NCBI GenBank assembly: GCA_036794825.1
Contig: DAIRGA010000038.1
Coordinates: forward strand, 1 to 40,482
Length of the DNA stretch: 40,482 bases
Source of the DNA: RZYY01 sp036794825
GTDB lineage: Bacteria > Bacteroidota > Bacteroidia > Bacteroidales > 4484-276
Direction: 5' to 3'
Shown: positions 23,854 to 33,182 of the stretch, in pieces
Position numbering within the stretch: the first letter of the stretch is position 1
Layout: every line of letters starts with the position of its first letter
Notes under the pieces: generated by a model
The model's input: only the letters and a program-made list of their open reading frames with translations
Told to the model about the DNA's origin: nothing
Database searches by the model: none
Position numbers and translations under genes: made by a program

Positions 23854-25578
23854 ATGGGCGCCTTTTTTCTGAATCATAAAAGCAGCAGTCTTTCATTCAG
23901 GCAACTGGACGAAATCTATGAAAAGAAAGGTTTTATTCATCCTGCAATGTTTAAGCTGGGTGATTATCACCTGAGATTGTACCCAAAACAGTTGATCGGA
24001 ATACCAAATTTCTACATTGATGGAACTAAGTCGGTTTATGCATGTGGTTCGCTGTTTTACAAAGGGTTGGGCTATGTAAACAGTTTGAAAGCACTGTTAA
24101 AAGACCACTTTGCTGACAACATTGATCCTGGAGAGTTATACGGTAATTATGTCTTGTTGTTTTATGATGAAATCAGCAGTGGCATTGATTTATATATTGA
24201 TCCTGCTTTTCTAAAAAATGTTTATTATTCTGATAAAGCCAAGGTTATTTCAAGCGATTTTCTGGCAATCATGTACGGTACAAACGGCAAATTTACGCTG
24301 AATAACAAGGCAATTGTTGAAAATATTACAACCGGGCACCTGATCCCACCTGATACCTGTGTGAATGAAATACTAAAACTCGACAAAATAAATATAAGGT
24401 CATTAGGAAAATTTTTCGGTGGTATTTCATTTGGAACAGTAGATCCAACTTCAGATACAGCACCCGTGTCGCGTGCTGAAGCGATTGTTGATGCCAACCA
24501 TAAACTGTCAGCCTATTTCAAATCAGCGGCTGAATTATCTGATGAGTTTGGCGCCCATTTCGGGCTTACGGGGGGATTTGACAGCCGGTTATTGTTGATG
24601 CATGCGCGAAAGCACCTGAAAAATCTGATGACAAATTCATTTTGGCGAACTGCATCCAAAGAATACGTCAATGCAAAAGAACTGGCAAGGGTGTCAGGAC
24701 TTGACTTTTTTTCATTTGAGCACAAACCATTTTTAAAGCCTGCTCCTGAAGTAATGATGAAATATGCCTTTTATTTCTTCGATGGTCAGGTGCGTTCTCA
24801 AAACAGGTGGGATGAGGAATATAACCAGCCGGGTTATACGGCTGAAATCAGTCAGGGGAAGTATGTCGGTTTTCATGGCAGCGGCGGAGAGCAGTACCGG
24901 AATGCGGATCGCTTTTATGGGAAGATTTCCTTAAAGCAGTACATTCTTTATCATTGGATGTTTCGGCAGTGTAGCGACTCATTTTTGGATAATGACCTGC
25001 AACATGAGGTGTACGAAAATATAAAGTTTAAGATTTCCCGGATCACAGGTATTCAGGCGGATAAAATTGATTTAGGTGCTTTGAAAAGAATCCAGAATGA
25101 AGTGTGGAATGCGGCCAACAGAACAACCAGGGTGAATGCACTGAATCAGCAGCAATTTTATTTCGCTCCTTTTACCGAATTTCAACTCTCCTATCCGGCC
25201 TATCAATACATACCTTTTCTGGGTAAATCTTTATCGTTTCAAATAGATATGATGAAGAATATAGACCAGGAGCTATCTGCCATAAATACAAACTATGGGT
25301 TTAATTTAATTGAAGGGGAAAAGTGGACGAATCAGATTCTTCCACTCATTGTGCATTTGTTTCCGGCAAAACTCTTTAATGCCATTTATCATCAAATAAA
25401 ACATACGCAAAAAACTGGACTAAAAACAAAATTTGACATAAGGCCTTATAGTGAGCACTTTAAATCCTGTCAATCCCGGCTTGATTTGCATAAACTCAAC
25501 GAAAATGTTAACCTGGCTCCTGTAGTTTTTGCCATGAATTATTTTCTCAAAATAAACGAAAACCACCTTAAACCATGA
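23854..25578 (+). CDS. Asparagine synthase-like protein lacking a glutaminase Cys
   Basis: A 574-aa protein with the asparagine synthetase C-terminal (adenylating) domain. The PP-loop LTGGFDSR is around 236-243, and downstream GFHGSGGEQYRN matches the family's GxGGDE-like segment. The N-terminal region (1-180) resembles the class II amidotransferase fold in outline (GELYGNYVLLFYDE), but the protein starts MGAFFL, without the Cys2 nucleophile. Glutamine hydrolysis is therefore doubtful. It may use ammonia or another amine to form an amide, for example on a uronic acid of the glycan (inference). ATG 23854 is chosen because 23791 would extend into the preceding gene. It overlaps the next gene by four bases. 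Confidence 0.85.
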   Translation: MGAFFLNHKSSSLSFRQLDEIYEKKGFIHPAMFKLGDYHLRLYPKQLIGIPNFYIDGTKSVYACGSLFYKGLGYVNSLKALLKDHFADNIDPGELYGNYVLLFYDEISSGIDLYIDPAFLKNVYYSDKAKVISSDFLAIMYGTNGKFTLNNKAIVENITTGHLIPPDTCVNEILKLDKINIRSLGKFFGGISFGTVDPTSDTAPVSRAEAIVDANHKLSAYFKSAAELSDEFGAHFGLTGGFDSRLLLMHARKHLKNLMTNSFWRTASKEYVNAKELARVSGLDFFSFEHKPFLKPAPEVMMKYAFYFFDGQVRSQNRWDEEYNQPGYTAEISQGKYVGFHGSGGEQYRNADRFYGKISLKQYILYHWMFRQCSDSFLDNDLQHEVYENIKFKISRITGIQADKIDLGALKRIQNEVWNAANRTTRVNALNQQQFYFAPFTEFQLSYPAYQYIPFLGKSLSFQIDMMKNIDQELSAINTNYGFNLIEGEKWTNQILPLIVHLFPAKLFNAIYHQIKHTQKTGLKTKFDIRPYSEHFKSCQSRLDLHKLNENVNLAPVVFAMNYFLKINENHLKP

Positions 25579-26696
25579 GGAACTTTATAAAAAGATTGGT
25601 AGTTTTCTTTTACGCACTAAGGATAAAATTTATTCTCAACCGGAAAATAGCAAAAATCTATGCCGGATTAGCTAAAAAATATAATCCGTCAAGATCAGGC
25701 ATTAAAAAGCATTACGAAATTTGGTCGGATACTTCTATAAAACCGAACCTTAAATGGTACAAGGTGTTTGCTTCAGTTAATGGTATTGATGACCCGAGAT
25801 ATGTAACGGAAATACATTATTACAATTTCATCGAACCAGTGCTGAACAACAAGGGATTTTGTGAAGCCTACAGCGACAAAAATGTGTATCACAAATTACT
25901 CGATCACTCAATTTTACCCGCTATTTATCTGAGAAGTATTCATGATTCATTGTATGATGAAAGTTATTCTCCGGTTAGCTTTGAAGAGGCGATCAATAAA
26001 ATCCCCTCTGGTATTAAAAAACTTATCACAAAGCAAGCCACTGACTCCGGCGGTGGGCGAGGTATTTTTCTTTTTGAAAGAAAAGGCGATAATTGGTTGA
26101 ATTCATCAGATGAAGTGCTTACCTCAAATTGGCTTAGTACAATGTATAATACAAACTTTGTAGTACAGGAATATGTAACGCAACATTCCTATTTTGGTCA
26201 GTTCAACCAAAGTTCAGTGAATACCGTCCGTCTGTTAACTTACCGGTCTGTTTCTGACAATCAGATAATTCCTCTGCATGCAATTTTACGCATCGGTAAG
26301 CCGGGTTCGGTGGTTGATAATCAGGCATCCGGAGGGGTATCCTGCGGTATCGGTATTGGTGGCGTTTTAAATCATTTTGCCATTGATAAAAATGGAAACA
26401 GGTATTCTGAAATTAACGGTGTCAGTTTCGCTAAATCTCCTTCTGTTTACAAATTCGCAGAGATCGTGTCTAAGGGCTTAATGCTGGCGCCTCTTTTCAT
26501 TCATCACCGTCTGCTGGGTTTTGACTTTTGCGTTGATAGCTCCGGTAATATCAGGTTAATTGAAGTAAATAACAAAAACAATGAAACCAACTTTTTTCAA
26601 ATGAACAATGGCCCCTTGTTTGGCGATTACACTGATGAGATCATATCATACTGCAGGAGTAACCGGCGTTCGTTTTGTTTTGATTTTTACCTCTGA
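25575..26696 (+). CDS. Sugar-transfer associated ATP-grasp protein
   Basis: A 373-aa protein of the sugar-transfer-associated ATP-grasp family. ATP-grasp features are KLITKQATDSGGGRGIFLF (around 148-166), FVVQEYVTQH, then VNTVRLLTY and ASGGVSCGIGIG, and the final FDFCVDSSGNIRLIEVNNKN with the metal-binding E and N. Such enzymes activate a carboxylate with ATP and couple it to an amine or other nucleophile. The substrate is unknown. It is coupled to the asparagine-synthase-like gene by an ATGA overlap, so both probably act on the same modification. A 36-base gap separates it from the next ATP-grasp gene. Confidence 0.86.
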   Translation: MRNFIKRLVVFFYALRIKFILNRKIAKIYAGLAKKYNPSRSGIKKHYEIWSDTSIKPNLKWYKVFASVNGIDDPRYVTEIHYYNFIEPVLNNKGFCEAYSDKNVYHKLLDHSILPAIYLRSIHDSLYDESYSPVSFEEAINKIPSGIKKLITKQATDSGGGRGIFLFERKGDNWLNSSDEVLTSNWLSTMYNTNFVVQEYVTQHSYFGQFNQSSVNTVRLLTYRSVSDNQIIPLHAILRIGKPGSVVDNQASGGVSCGIGIGGVLNHFAIDKNGNRYSEINGVSFAKSPSVYKFAEIVSKGLMLAPLFIHHRLLGFDFCVDSSGNIRLIEVNNKNNETNFFQMNNGPLFGDYTDEIISYCRSNRRSFCFDFYL

Positions 26697-26732
26697 TTTC
26701 ACTGCTTATCAAAACATTTAACTAAATCGTAA

Positions 26733-27761
26733 ATGAAAATAAAACATATTTTCCTGTTAACCGACTACAAAGGTTTTTTCATCTCGAAGCAAAAAGCGCA
26801 ATACTATCGTGGAGGATTAGACCTGGGGAAAGTTTCATCTTATTTTTCTGTAGCAGGTATTACGGTTGAAGTGGTTTCTTTCCATGAGTTGAACAATGCA
26901 TCCATCAATAAGGATGAAACAATCTTGCTTTACACTTCAAGCGAAGACAAGTTTGGGTTTTACAAATCGTACATTGAGGATGTGGTATTTCATCTCGATC
27001 AGCAAGGCTTTAATGTTTTGCCCGCTTATGCCTTCCTGAAAGCCCACAACAACAAGGTAGCCATGGAATTGCTTCGTGATCGCTGCGGTCTTGATTCGGT
27101 TCAAACAATTCAAACACGGACGTTTGGAACGCTGGAAGATTTGAAAATGGAGGCGCAGCACTTTAACTACCCGGTGGTGATTAAACCGGCATCAGGCGCC
27201 ATGAGTAAGGGTGTGTCCAAAGCTGATAATGCTGACGAACTTATTCGTGCGGCAAAAAGAATTTCCCGGACATTGATGCCTTTTCACGATATCAAAGAAC
27301 TGTTGCGCAAAATAAAATACCGGTCATATTACAGGCGTGAATCGCTTTTCAGGGCGAAATTTGTGGTGCAAAACCTGATCGAAGGCTTAAGTAACGACTG
27401 GAAAGTGTTGGTATATGGCGATAAATGTTTTGCCCTTTGCCGCAACAACCGCCCGAATGATTTTCGTGCCAGCGGCAGCGGCCTCTTTATCTTCCGCAAA
27501 GACCTTCCCGATGGAATGCTTGATTTTGCGCTTACCATAAGAAAGCATTTTAAGGTTCCCCACATTTCGCTCGACATTGGTTTTGACGGCCAAAAGTTCC
27601 ACCTGATCGAATTTCAGTTTCTGCACTTTGGTACAACAACCATCGAAAAGTCCCCTTTCTGTTTTCAACAGGTTGATGGACGTTGGAAATGTATTGATGG
27701 CAGCTCAGAACTTGAAAAGGTTTACGTGGAAAGTTTACTTAACCACTTGCAGGAAAAATGA
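26733..27761 (+). CDS. ATP-grasp family protein (RimK-like)
   Basis: A 342-aa protein with a second, unrelated ATP-grasp domain. HFNYPVVIKPASGAMSKGVS (around 142-161) is the ATP-binding loop, FVVQNLIEGLSNDWKVLVYG follows, and ISLDIGFDGQKFHLIEFQFL carries the acidic metal-binding end, although the last motif has EFQ where many relatives have ExN. It is expected to form a carboxylate-amine bond, for example adding an amino acid to a sugar acid or to another amino acid (inference). The stop overlaps the next glycosyltransferase start. Confidence 0.83.
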   Translation: MKIKHIFLLTDYKGFFISKQKAQYYRGGLDLGKVSSYFSVAGITVEVVSFHELNNASINKDETILLYTSSEDKFGFYKSYIEDVVFHLDQQGFNVLPAYAFLKAHNNKVAMELLRDRCGLDSVQTIQTRTFGTLEDLKMEAQHFNYPVVIKPASGAMSKGVSKADNADELIRAAKRISRTLMPFHDIKELLRKIKYRSYYRRESLFRAKFVVQNLIEGLSNDWKVLVYGDKCFALCRNNRPNDFRASGSGLFIFRKDLPDGMLDFALTIRKHFKVPHISLDIGFDGQKFHLIEFQFLHFGTTTIEKSPFCFQQVDGRWKCIDGSSELEKVYVESLLNHLQEK

Positions 27762-28705
27762 AAATTCTTTTTGTCTCAAGCGGTAATTCAGCATCAGGCA
27801 TTTCACCTATTGTAAGCAATCAGGGGCACTCGCTAGTCAATGCCGGTTGTACTGTTGACTTTTTTTTGATAAAAGGAAAAGGAGTCAAAGGATACCTGGG
27901 CAATATAAAACCACTCAAAAAGAAAATTATTGAAGGCCACTATGACATCGTGCATGCGCATTATTCATTGTCTGCCTATGTTGCAGGCTTAGCCGGCGCA
28001 AAACCGTTAGTGGTTTCGTTGATGGGTTCTGATGTCAAAGGGGGTAAATCAGCCAAGGTTTTCCTTAAATTTTTCAGCAGATTTTTCAGTTGGCAGGCAT
28101 TGATCGTTAAATCACAAGATTTACAACAAAACTTAGGTAAATTAAAACCAGTTTATGTGCTGCCCAACGGTGTTGATACCACACAATTTATCCCTGTGGA
28201 TCGTTTGCAATGCTGCAACAAACTAGGATGGGACATCAATCATATCAATATCCTCTTTGCCGCAAGCCCTGAAAGACAAGAAAAAAACTTTCCGCTTACT
28301 TCGGAAGCAGTAAACCGGCTTAATGCTTCAGATATAGTGCTTCATGTGTTGGGTGATGTCCCGCACAGCGAACTGGTTTACTGGTACAATGCTGCCGATG
28401 TGGTGTTGATTTCAAGCCTGTGGGAAGGATCTCCGAACGTCATTAAAGAAGCGATGGCCTGTAATCGCCCTATAGTGGCAACAGATGTCGGGGATATCAG
28501 CTGGCTGTCTGGAAATGAACCAGGGCATTTTATTTCCGGATTTTCTCCGGAGGAATTTACTGGCAAATTAAATCTGGCCATTGAATTTTCCCGTGAGCAT
28601 AGCCATACCAATGGCAGGCAAAGACTTCTCGATTTGGGGCTGGACTCAGCAACAGTTGCCGGTAAAATAATGGGAATATACAAAATCGCCGCAAAGGAGA
28701 AATAA
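27758..28705 (+). CDS. Glycosyltransferase family 4
   Basis: A 315-aa GT-B transferase. The N-terminal domain has SGNSASGISPIVSNQGHSLV and DIVHAHYSLSAYVAG. The C-terminal domain has VLPNGVDTTQFIPVDR, ASPERQEKNF and the donor-site segment LISSLWEGSPNVIKEAMACN ending RPIVATDVGD. The length is short but complete. ATG overlaps the preceding stop (ATGA), and the stop TAA shares one base with the next start (TAATG), so translation is probably coupled. Confidence 0.9.
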   Translation: MKILFVSSGNSASGISPIVSNQGHSLVNAGCTVDFFLIKGKGVKGYLGNIKPLKKKIIEGHYDIVHAHYSLSAYVAGLAGAKPLVVSLMGSDVKGGKSAKVFLKFFSRFFSWQALIVKSQDLQQNLGKLKPVYVLPNGVDTTQFIPVDRLQCCNKLGWDINHINILFAASPERQEKNFPLTSEAVNRLNASDIVLHVLGDVPHSELVYWYNAADVVLISSLWEGSPNVIKEAMACNRPIVATDVGDISWLSGNEPGHFISGFSPEEFTGKLNLAIEFSREHSHTNGRQRLLDLGLDSATVAGKIMGIYKIAAKEK

Positions 28706-29709
28706 TGCAGATTATCACCGACCCGGATAAAATTGACAGAACTGATTGGAGTGCATTTGTTTACAGGCATCCCCAGGGCAATATTTTTCAGACCCCTGAA
28801 ATGTATGATGTTTACCTGATAACAAAAAACTATTGTCCATTAATGTTTTTTGCCTTTGATAACGATCAGATTTGTGGAGTGCTGGTTGCCTTAGTCCAAA
28901 AAGAGCACAAAGGATTTCTTGGAAAATTTTCTTCCCGATGCATTTTATGGGGCGCCCCACTAATTTTGAACAATGATGCTTCTGTATTCTCATCATTGAT
29001 AAAGGTTTTTGATATTAAAGTAAAAAAACTCGCAATCTATACACAGTTTCGCAATATTGACAATGTTGCACATTTTCACCATCTGTTTTCCGCTTCGCAC
29101 TTCAAGTATGAGCCACATTTGGACATTTTAATCAATACTGAAAATCCTTTTGAAAGCATAATTGAGACCTTTCATAAAAGTAGAATCAGGAACTATAACA
29201 AAGCGCTAAATAAAGGAGTTACCATTAAATTAATTGACAAATACGATGACATAGTAAAATGTTACGATCTTTTACTTAAAACCTATCAAAGGGTTAAGTT
29301 ACCTTATCCTGATATTACACTTTTTAAAGCTGTTTATGAAATACTTTTACCTAAAAATTATTGCTTAATTTTTGGTCTGTTCTATCAGGATCTTTTGATT
29401 GGATTCAGGTTGGTTCTTACATATAAGAATTGCATGTATGATTATTACGCTGGCAGTTCAGCCGAACACACCAACAAATATCCAAATGATGTGTTGATTT
29501 TTGAAATATTAAAACACGCTTGTAATACAAATTTTGATGTTTTTGATTTCGGAGGTGCTGGTAAACCAGGGGTTCCTTATGGGGTAAGGGATCATAAGAT
29601 GAATTTTGGGGGTAACCTTGTGGAGTATGGCAGGTATGAAAAAATTAACCAGCCAATATCTTATTCAATTGCAAAAACAGCCTTCGGTGTCTGGAAATTT
29701 TTTAAATAA
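28705..29709 (+). CDS. FemAB-like (GNAT-fold) aminoacyl/acyltransferase
   Basis: A 334-aa protein resembling the FemAB/peptidoglycan-bridge transferase superfamily, with tandem GNAT-like halves. The N-terminal half has PQGNIFQTPEMYDVY (typical W/F-x-hydrophobic start) and the C-terminal half has DYYAGSSAEHTNKYPNDVLI followed by FDFGGAGKPG. FemAB relatives transfer amino acids from aminoacyl-tRNA or acyl groups to amines. In exopolysaccharide loci they are common but mostly uncharacterised. In this run it may be the transferase that uses products of the ATP-grasp enzymes (inference). Confidence 0.8.
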   Translation: MQIITDPDKIDRTDWSAFVYRHPQGNIFQTPEMYDVYLITKNYCPLMFFAFDNDQICGVLVALVQKEHKGFLGKFSSRCILWGAPLILNNDASVFSSLIKVFDIKVKKLAIYTQFRNIDNVAHFHHLFSASHFKYEPHLDILINTENPFESIIETFHKSRIRNYNKALNKGVTIKLIDKYDDIVKCYDLLLKTYQRVKLPYPDITLFKAVYEILLPKNYCLIFGLFYQDLLIGFRLVLTYKNCMYDYYAGSSAEHTNKYPNDVLIFEILKHACNTNFDVFDFGGAGKPGVPYGVRDHKMNFGGNLVEYGRYEKINQPISYSIAKTAFGVWKFFK

Positions 29710-29710
29710 T

Positions 29711-30814
29711 ATGTTAGGATTAAAACCAAAATTAGATTATCGTTATTCAATCAAAGATGCATTAATAGCTCTGTCATCTTTATTCAATAAAGAAACTGAC
29801 TTGACATCACTTTCAGGGATCTTTGGAAACAATAATATTTTTTTTGTTAATCATGCTCGCACCGGACTCAGGATTGCTTTAAACTCCTTAGGTTTAAAAA
29901 AGGGATCTCGTATTGGTGTTCAGGCATTCAACTGTTTCACTGTTTTTAATGCTATCCGGAATGCGGGTTATTGTCCGGTATTCATTGACATCAATGATGC
30001 TTTTCAAATTGATTTAAATGATGTCGAAAGAAAGAAAAATGAAATTGATGCACTGATTGTTTCACATCTTTTCGGAATACCTTCCGATATGCAAAGTCTA
30101 AAAGATATCTTACATGATATTCCAATTATCGAGGATTGTGCCCATGCCTTTCTCTCGAAATATGATGGTTTACCTCTTGGCACAATTGGCGATATTGGAG
30201 TTTTTTCGATGGGTAAGGGCAAGTTCCCTTCAATTGGCAGCGGTGGTTTTATTATTTCAAAATTTGAGTATATTAAAATGATCGAAACAGAGCTAAGCAA
30301 GCTGAATAATAACTCTTTGTTTGATGAGATAATTTCAGTTTTGACAAGTTTGATGCTATCCTCCCTGCACCATCCATACATTTACAAGGTTTTCACTCAA
30401 CCATATTTAAAGAAACTTGATAGAAAAAGTGATTTTCTCGGTAAGTTTAAATCGGATGAGCGCAGAATCCTCTCCTCCAATAAGTATCTGTTTTTAAAGA
30501 AAATGATTAATATTAAAAATATTCTAAAGTATCGTATTGATAAGGGTGAAAATTTAGTCAGAAGATTTGACGGTTCTCAAACCTTGTCTGATACTATTAC
30601 CAATCCTCTTTACAGTTTGAATTATTTCATGTTACCGGTTCTCCTTCCCTCTGATAAAGAAAGCTTGATAATACAATTTCGACGTGAAGGAATTGAAGTT
30701 GCTCCCCATTTTAAAAATTCAATAGTGTGGGCGGAAAGTTTTGGTTATGAGATAGGCAACTGTCCGAACAGTGAGAAAATTGCAAACGAAATACTAGTAA
30801 TTCCAACTTATTAG
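29711..30814 (+). CDS. DegT/DnrJ/EryC1-family PLP enzyme (divergent)
   Basis: A 367-aa PLP-dependent enzyme of the DegT family, more diverged than the one at 14526. Features are VNHARTGLRIALNSLGLKKG, the IGVQAFNCFTVFNAIRNAGY segment, EDCAHAF (with the PLP-ring Asp) and VFSMGKGKFPSIGSGGF, where a Lys of GKGK is the likely aldimine lysine. ATG 29711 is chosen because the longer frame (29606) would overlap the preceding gene by 104 bases. It could aminate a keto sugar or have another PLP-dependent role. The region is A+T-rich. Confidence 0.83.
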   Translation: MLGLKPKLDYRYSIKDALIALSSLFNKETDLTSLSGIFGNNNIFFVNHARTGLRIALNSLGLKKGSRIGVQAFNCFTVFNAIRNAGYCPVFIDINDAFQIDLNDVERKKNEIDALIVSHLFGIPSDMQSLKDILHDIPIIEDCAHAFLSKYDGLPLGTIGDIGVFSMGKGKFPSIGSGGFIISKFEYIKMIETELSKLNNNSLFDEIISVLTSLMLSSLHHPYIYKVFTQPYLKKLDRKSDFLGKFKSDERRILSSNKYLFLKKMINIKNILKYRIDKGENLVRRFDGSQTLSDTITNPLYSLNYFMLPVLLPSDKESLIIQFRREGIEVAPHFKNSIVWAESFGYEIGNCPNSEKIANEILVIPTY

Positions 30815-30839
30815 AATATCACATCATAATCGCTAATTA

Positions 30840-31862
30840 ATGAATATACTAATTGATATTATACATCCAGCTCACATAAACCTATTTAAACGAGCAATTC
30901 AACGCCTCCAAAATGATGGAAATCAAGTATTTGTTACATGCATTAATAGAGGTCGCCTCCCGGCAATTGTAGCTTCTGAATTACGTCCTATTAAAGTAAA
31001 AACAATAGGTAGGCATAGGGGGTCAATCTTTTCAATTTTATTTGAGGCAAATTTTTTGAGATTAATTCAAATGTTTCTCTATTTATGGAACAAGAAAATT
31101 GATGTTGGCATTAGTTTCGGTAGTTTTTTGATGGGATTTATTTTGACTCTAAAACACAAACCAAATATTCATTTAAGTGATGATCCGGAGCGCAAATTAA
31201 ATTCAATTCTTGAGTTGATTACATGTAATGAAAGGTATCTTCCTCCTATAATAACCCCACATGGCAAAACAAAAATATTTAATTCACTTAAAGAGTGGGC
31301 ATACTTATCGCCTAAGTATTTCAAGCCTGATGTGTCGGTACTGAAGTTTTATGATTTAGAGCCATATAAATATATTTTTGTTCGTGAAGTTTCAACAGGT
31401 AGTCTAAATTATAAATCACAGAAAAACGCAATAATTAGCTCAATTGCACACAATTTTCAAGCTGACATTAAAGTAATATTTTCTCTAGAGGATAAAAGTT
31501 TGATGAGTTTGTATCCTTCAAATTGGATTTTATTGTCTGAACCAGTAACTGATATCCACTCAGTAATGTTCTATAGTCGATTGGTTATTTCTTCTGGCGA
31601 CAGTATGGCAAGAGAAGGTGCAATGCTTGGTGTTCCAAGTGTTTATTGTGGTAATCGTATAATGGCAGCAAATCAGCTATTGATTGATAGAGGCATGCTT
31701 CATAAACTTACCTTACAGGACATTGGTAGCTTTCTTAATAAAACATTAAAAAGTGATACTTACATTGATGATCAAATAAACTTTAGAAATAAATTATTAG
31801 AGGATTGGATTGATGTTACAGATTTTATTTTGACCACTATTTTAAAATATAAAAAACAATGA
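30840..31862 (+). CDS. DUF354 (GT-B-like) protein, first copy
   Basis: A 340-aa protein of the DUF354 family, GT-B-like and related in fold to UDP-GlcNAc 2-epimerases. The N-terminus MNILIDIIHPAHINLFKRAI is diagnostic, and SGDSMAREGAMLGVPSVYCG is the conserved C-terminal donor-like segment. The function is not established; it is frequent in surface polysaccharide loci. It is diverged from, and more A+T-rich than, the DUF354 copies at 33183 and 37566, so it is not part of that duplication. The stop overlaps the next start (ATGA). Confidence 0.88.
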   Translation: MNILIDIIHPAHINLFKRAIQRLQNDGNQVFVTCINRGRLPAIVASELRPIKVKTIGRHRGSIFSILFEANFLRLIQMFLYLWNKKIDVGISFGSFLMGFILTLKHKPNIHLSDDPERKLNSILELITCNERYLPPIITPHGKTKIFNSLKEWAYLSPKYFKPDVSVLKFYDLEPYKYIFVREVSTGSLNYKSQKNAIISSIAHNFQADIKVIFSLEDKSLMSLYPSNWILLSEPVTDIHSVMFYSRLVISSGDSMAREGAMLGVPSVYCGNRIMAANQLLIDRGMLHKLTLQDIGSFLNKTLKSDTYIDDQINFRNKLLEDWIDVTDFILTTILKYKKQ

Positions 31863-33160
31863 AAATATCAATTTTTGGATTAGGTTATGTGGGTTGTGTC
31901 AGCCTTGGGTGTCTTGCAAAAAACGGGCATAATGTAACAGGTGTGGACGTTGAGCAACATAAGATAGACCTGATTAACAATGGTAAGCCAACAATTATCG
32001 AAAGCGAAATTGATCATATAATAAAGGAAGTTTATGGTCAGCATAGAATAAGCGCAACGCATAATTATCTGGAGGCAGTAACGAACAGTGATCTATCCTT
32101 TATAGCTGTTGGTACTCCTTCCACTGATGAAGGGCATCTGGACCTTTCATACATTTTCAGGGTGGCCGAACAAATCGGTGAAGCTTTGGCAAAAAAAACC
32201 AGTTTTCACACAGTGGTCATAAGAAGCACGGTAATGCCCGGCACTAACGAAAAGGTGGGAGAAGTGATTGAGCAAAAATCCGGTAAACTTAAAAATGAGG
32301 ATTTTGCCGTTGTCTCTAATCCTGAATTTCTTCGGGAAGGATCGGCTGTTTCAGATTATTACAACCCTCCGGTTACTGTAATTGGTTCCGACAATCAGGA
32401 GGCCATCAAACAGGTATCATCCCTTTACGAGCAACTACCGGCGCCGGTAAAAGTAGTGAGCATAGAAGTGGCTGAGTTAATTAAATATGTCAATAATGCA
32501 TGGCATGCTCTCAAGATTACATTTGGAAATGAGGTGGGTAATATTTGTAAAAAGCTGGGTATTGATTCGCATGAGGTGATGAATCTGTTTGTAATGGATA
32601 AACAGTTAAACCTTTCAGCGTATTACCTGAAACCAGGATTTGCCTATGGTGGTTCGTGCCTTCCGAAAGACCTGAAGGGGCTTAAAACACTGGCTCACGA
32701 TTTTTATTTATCATCTCCAATTCTGGAATCTATCGAAAATTCCAACAATGTTCAAAAAAAGAATGCAATCCGGCTGATCGAAAAGCATGATACTCGGAAT
32801 GTTGCTATTCTTGGTTTCAGTTTCAAGGAGGGTACAGATGATCTTAGATATAGTCCTATTGTAGAAGTTGCTGAATATATGCTGGGCAAGGGATATAACC
32901 TTCGTATTTATGATAAAAATGTAAGCGTTTCAAAGCTGACAGGCACAAACAGGGATTACATCTTAAAACACATACCACATTTAGCAGACATGATCTCAGA
33001 TGATATTGTGCAGGTAATTAGAAACGCTGAGTTAGTCATCATCACACACAAAATTGACGGGGTTGATAAGTTGATTTCAAATCATCCTGAGAAGTTTTTT
33101 ATTGATCTGGCGCGGGTTACCAATGAAAATTATCCAAATTATGAGGGTATTTGTTGGTAA
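31859..33160 (+). CDS. UDP-glucose/GDP-mannose 6-dehydrogenase family, AlgD-like
   Basis: A 433-aa NAD-dependent four-electron sugar-nucleotide dehydrogenase making a uronic acid nucleotide. NAD-binding GLGYVGCVSLGCLAKNGH is at 7-24. NPEFLREGSA (154-163) and ELIKYVNNAWHALKITFGNE (206-225) are the conserved central helices. The catalytic Cys267 is in PGFAYGGSCLPKDLKG. The MDKQLNLSAYYLKPGFAYGG stretch is closer to AlgD (GDP-mannose dehydrogenase) than to Ugd as I recall those sequences, but the substrate should be treated as open. Its carboxylate could be the target of the amide-forming enzymes upstream (inference). It is the last gene of the compact core. Confidence 0.88.
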   Translation: MKISIFGLGYVGCVSLGCLAKNGHNVTGVDVEQHKIDLINNGKPTIIESEIDHIIKEVYGQHRISATHNYLEAVTNSDLSFIAVGTPSTDEGHLDLSYIFRVAEQIGEALAKKTSFHTVVIRSTVMPGTNEKVGEVIEQKSGKLKNEDFAVVSNPEFLREGSAVSDYYNPPVTVIGSDNQEAIKQVSSLYEQLPAPVKVVSIEVAELIKYVNNAWHALKITFGNEVGNICKKLGIDSHEVMNLFVMDKQLNLSAYYLKPGFAYGGSCLPKDLKGLKTLAHDFYLSSPILESIENSNNVQKKNAIRLIEKHDTRNVAILGFSFKEGTDDLRYSPIVEVAEYMLGKGYNLRIYDKNVSVSKLTGTNRDYILKHIPHLADMISDDIVQVIRNAELVIITHKIDGVDKLISNHPEKFFIDLARVTNENYPNYEGICW

Positions 33161-33182
33161 TATTTCCCAAAGATTGAAGTAA

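Noticed and set aside
29606..29710. Earlier start of the DegT-type gene inside the FemAB-like gene
   Set aside because: It would overlap by 104 bases with no homology; ATG 29711 follows the stop.
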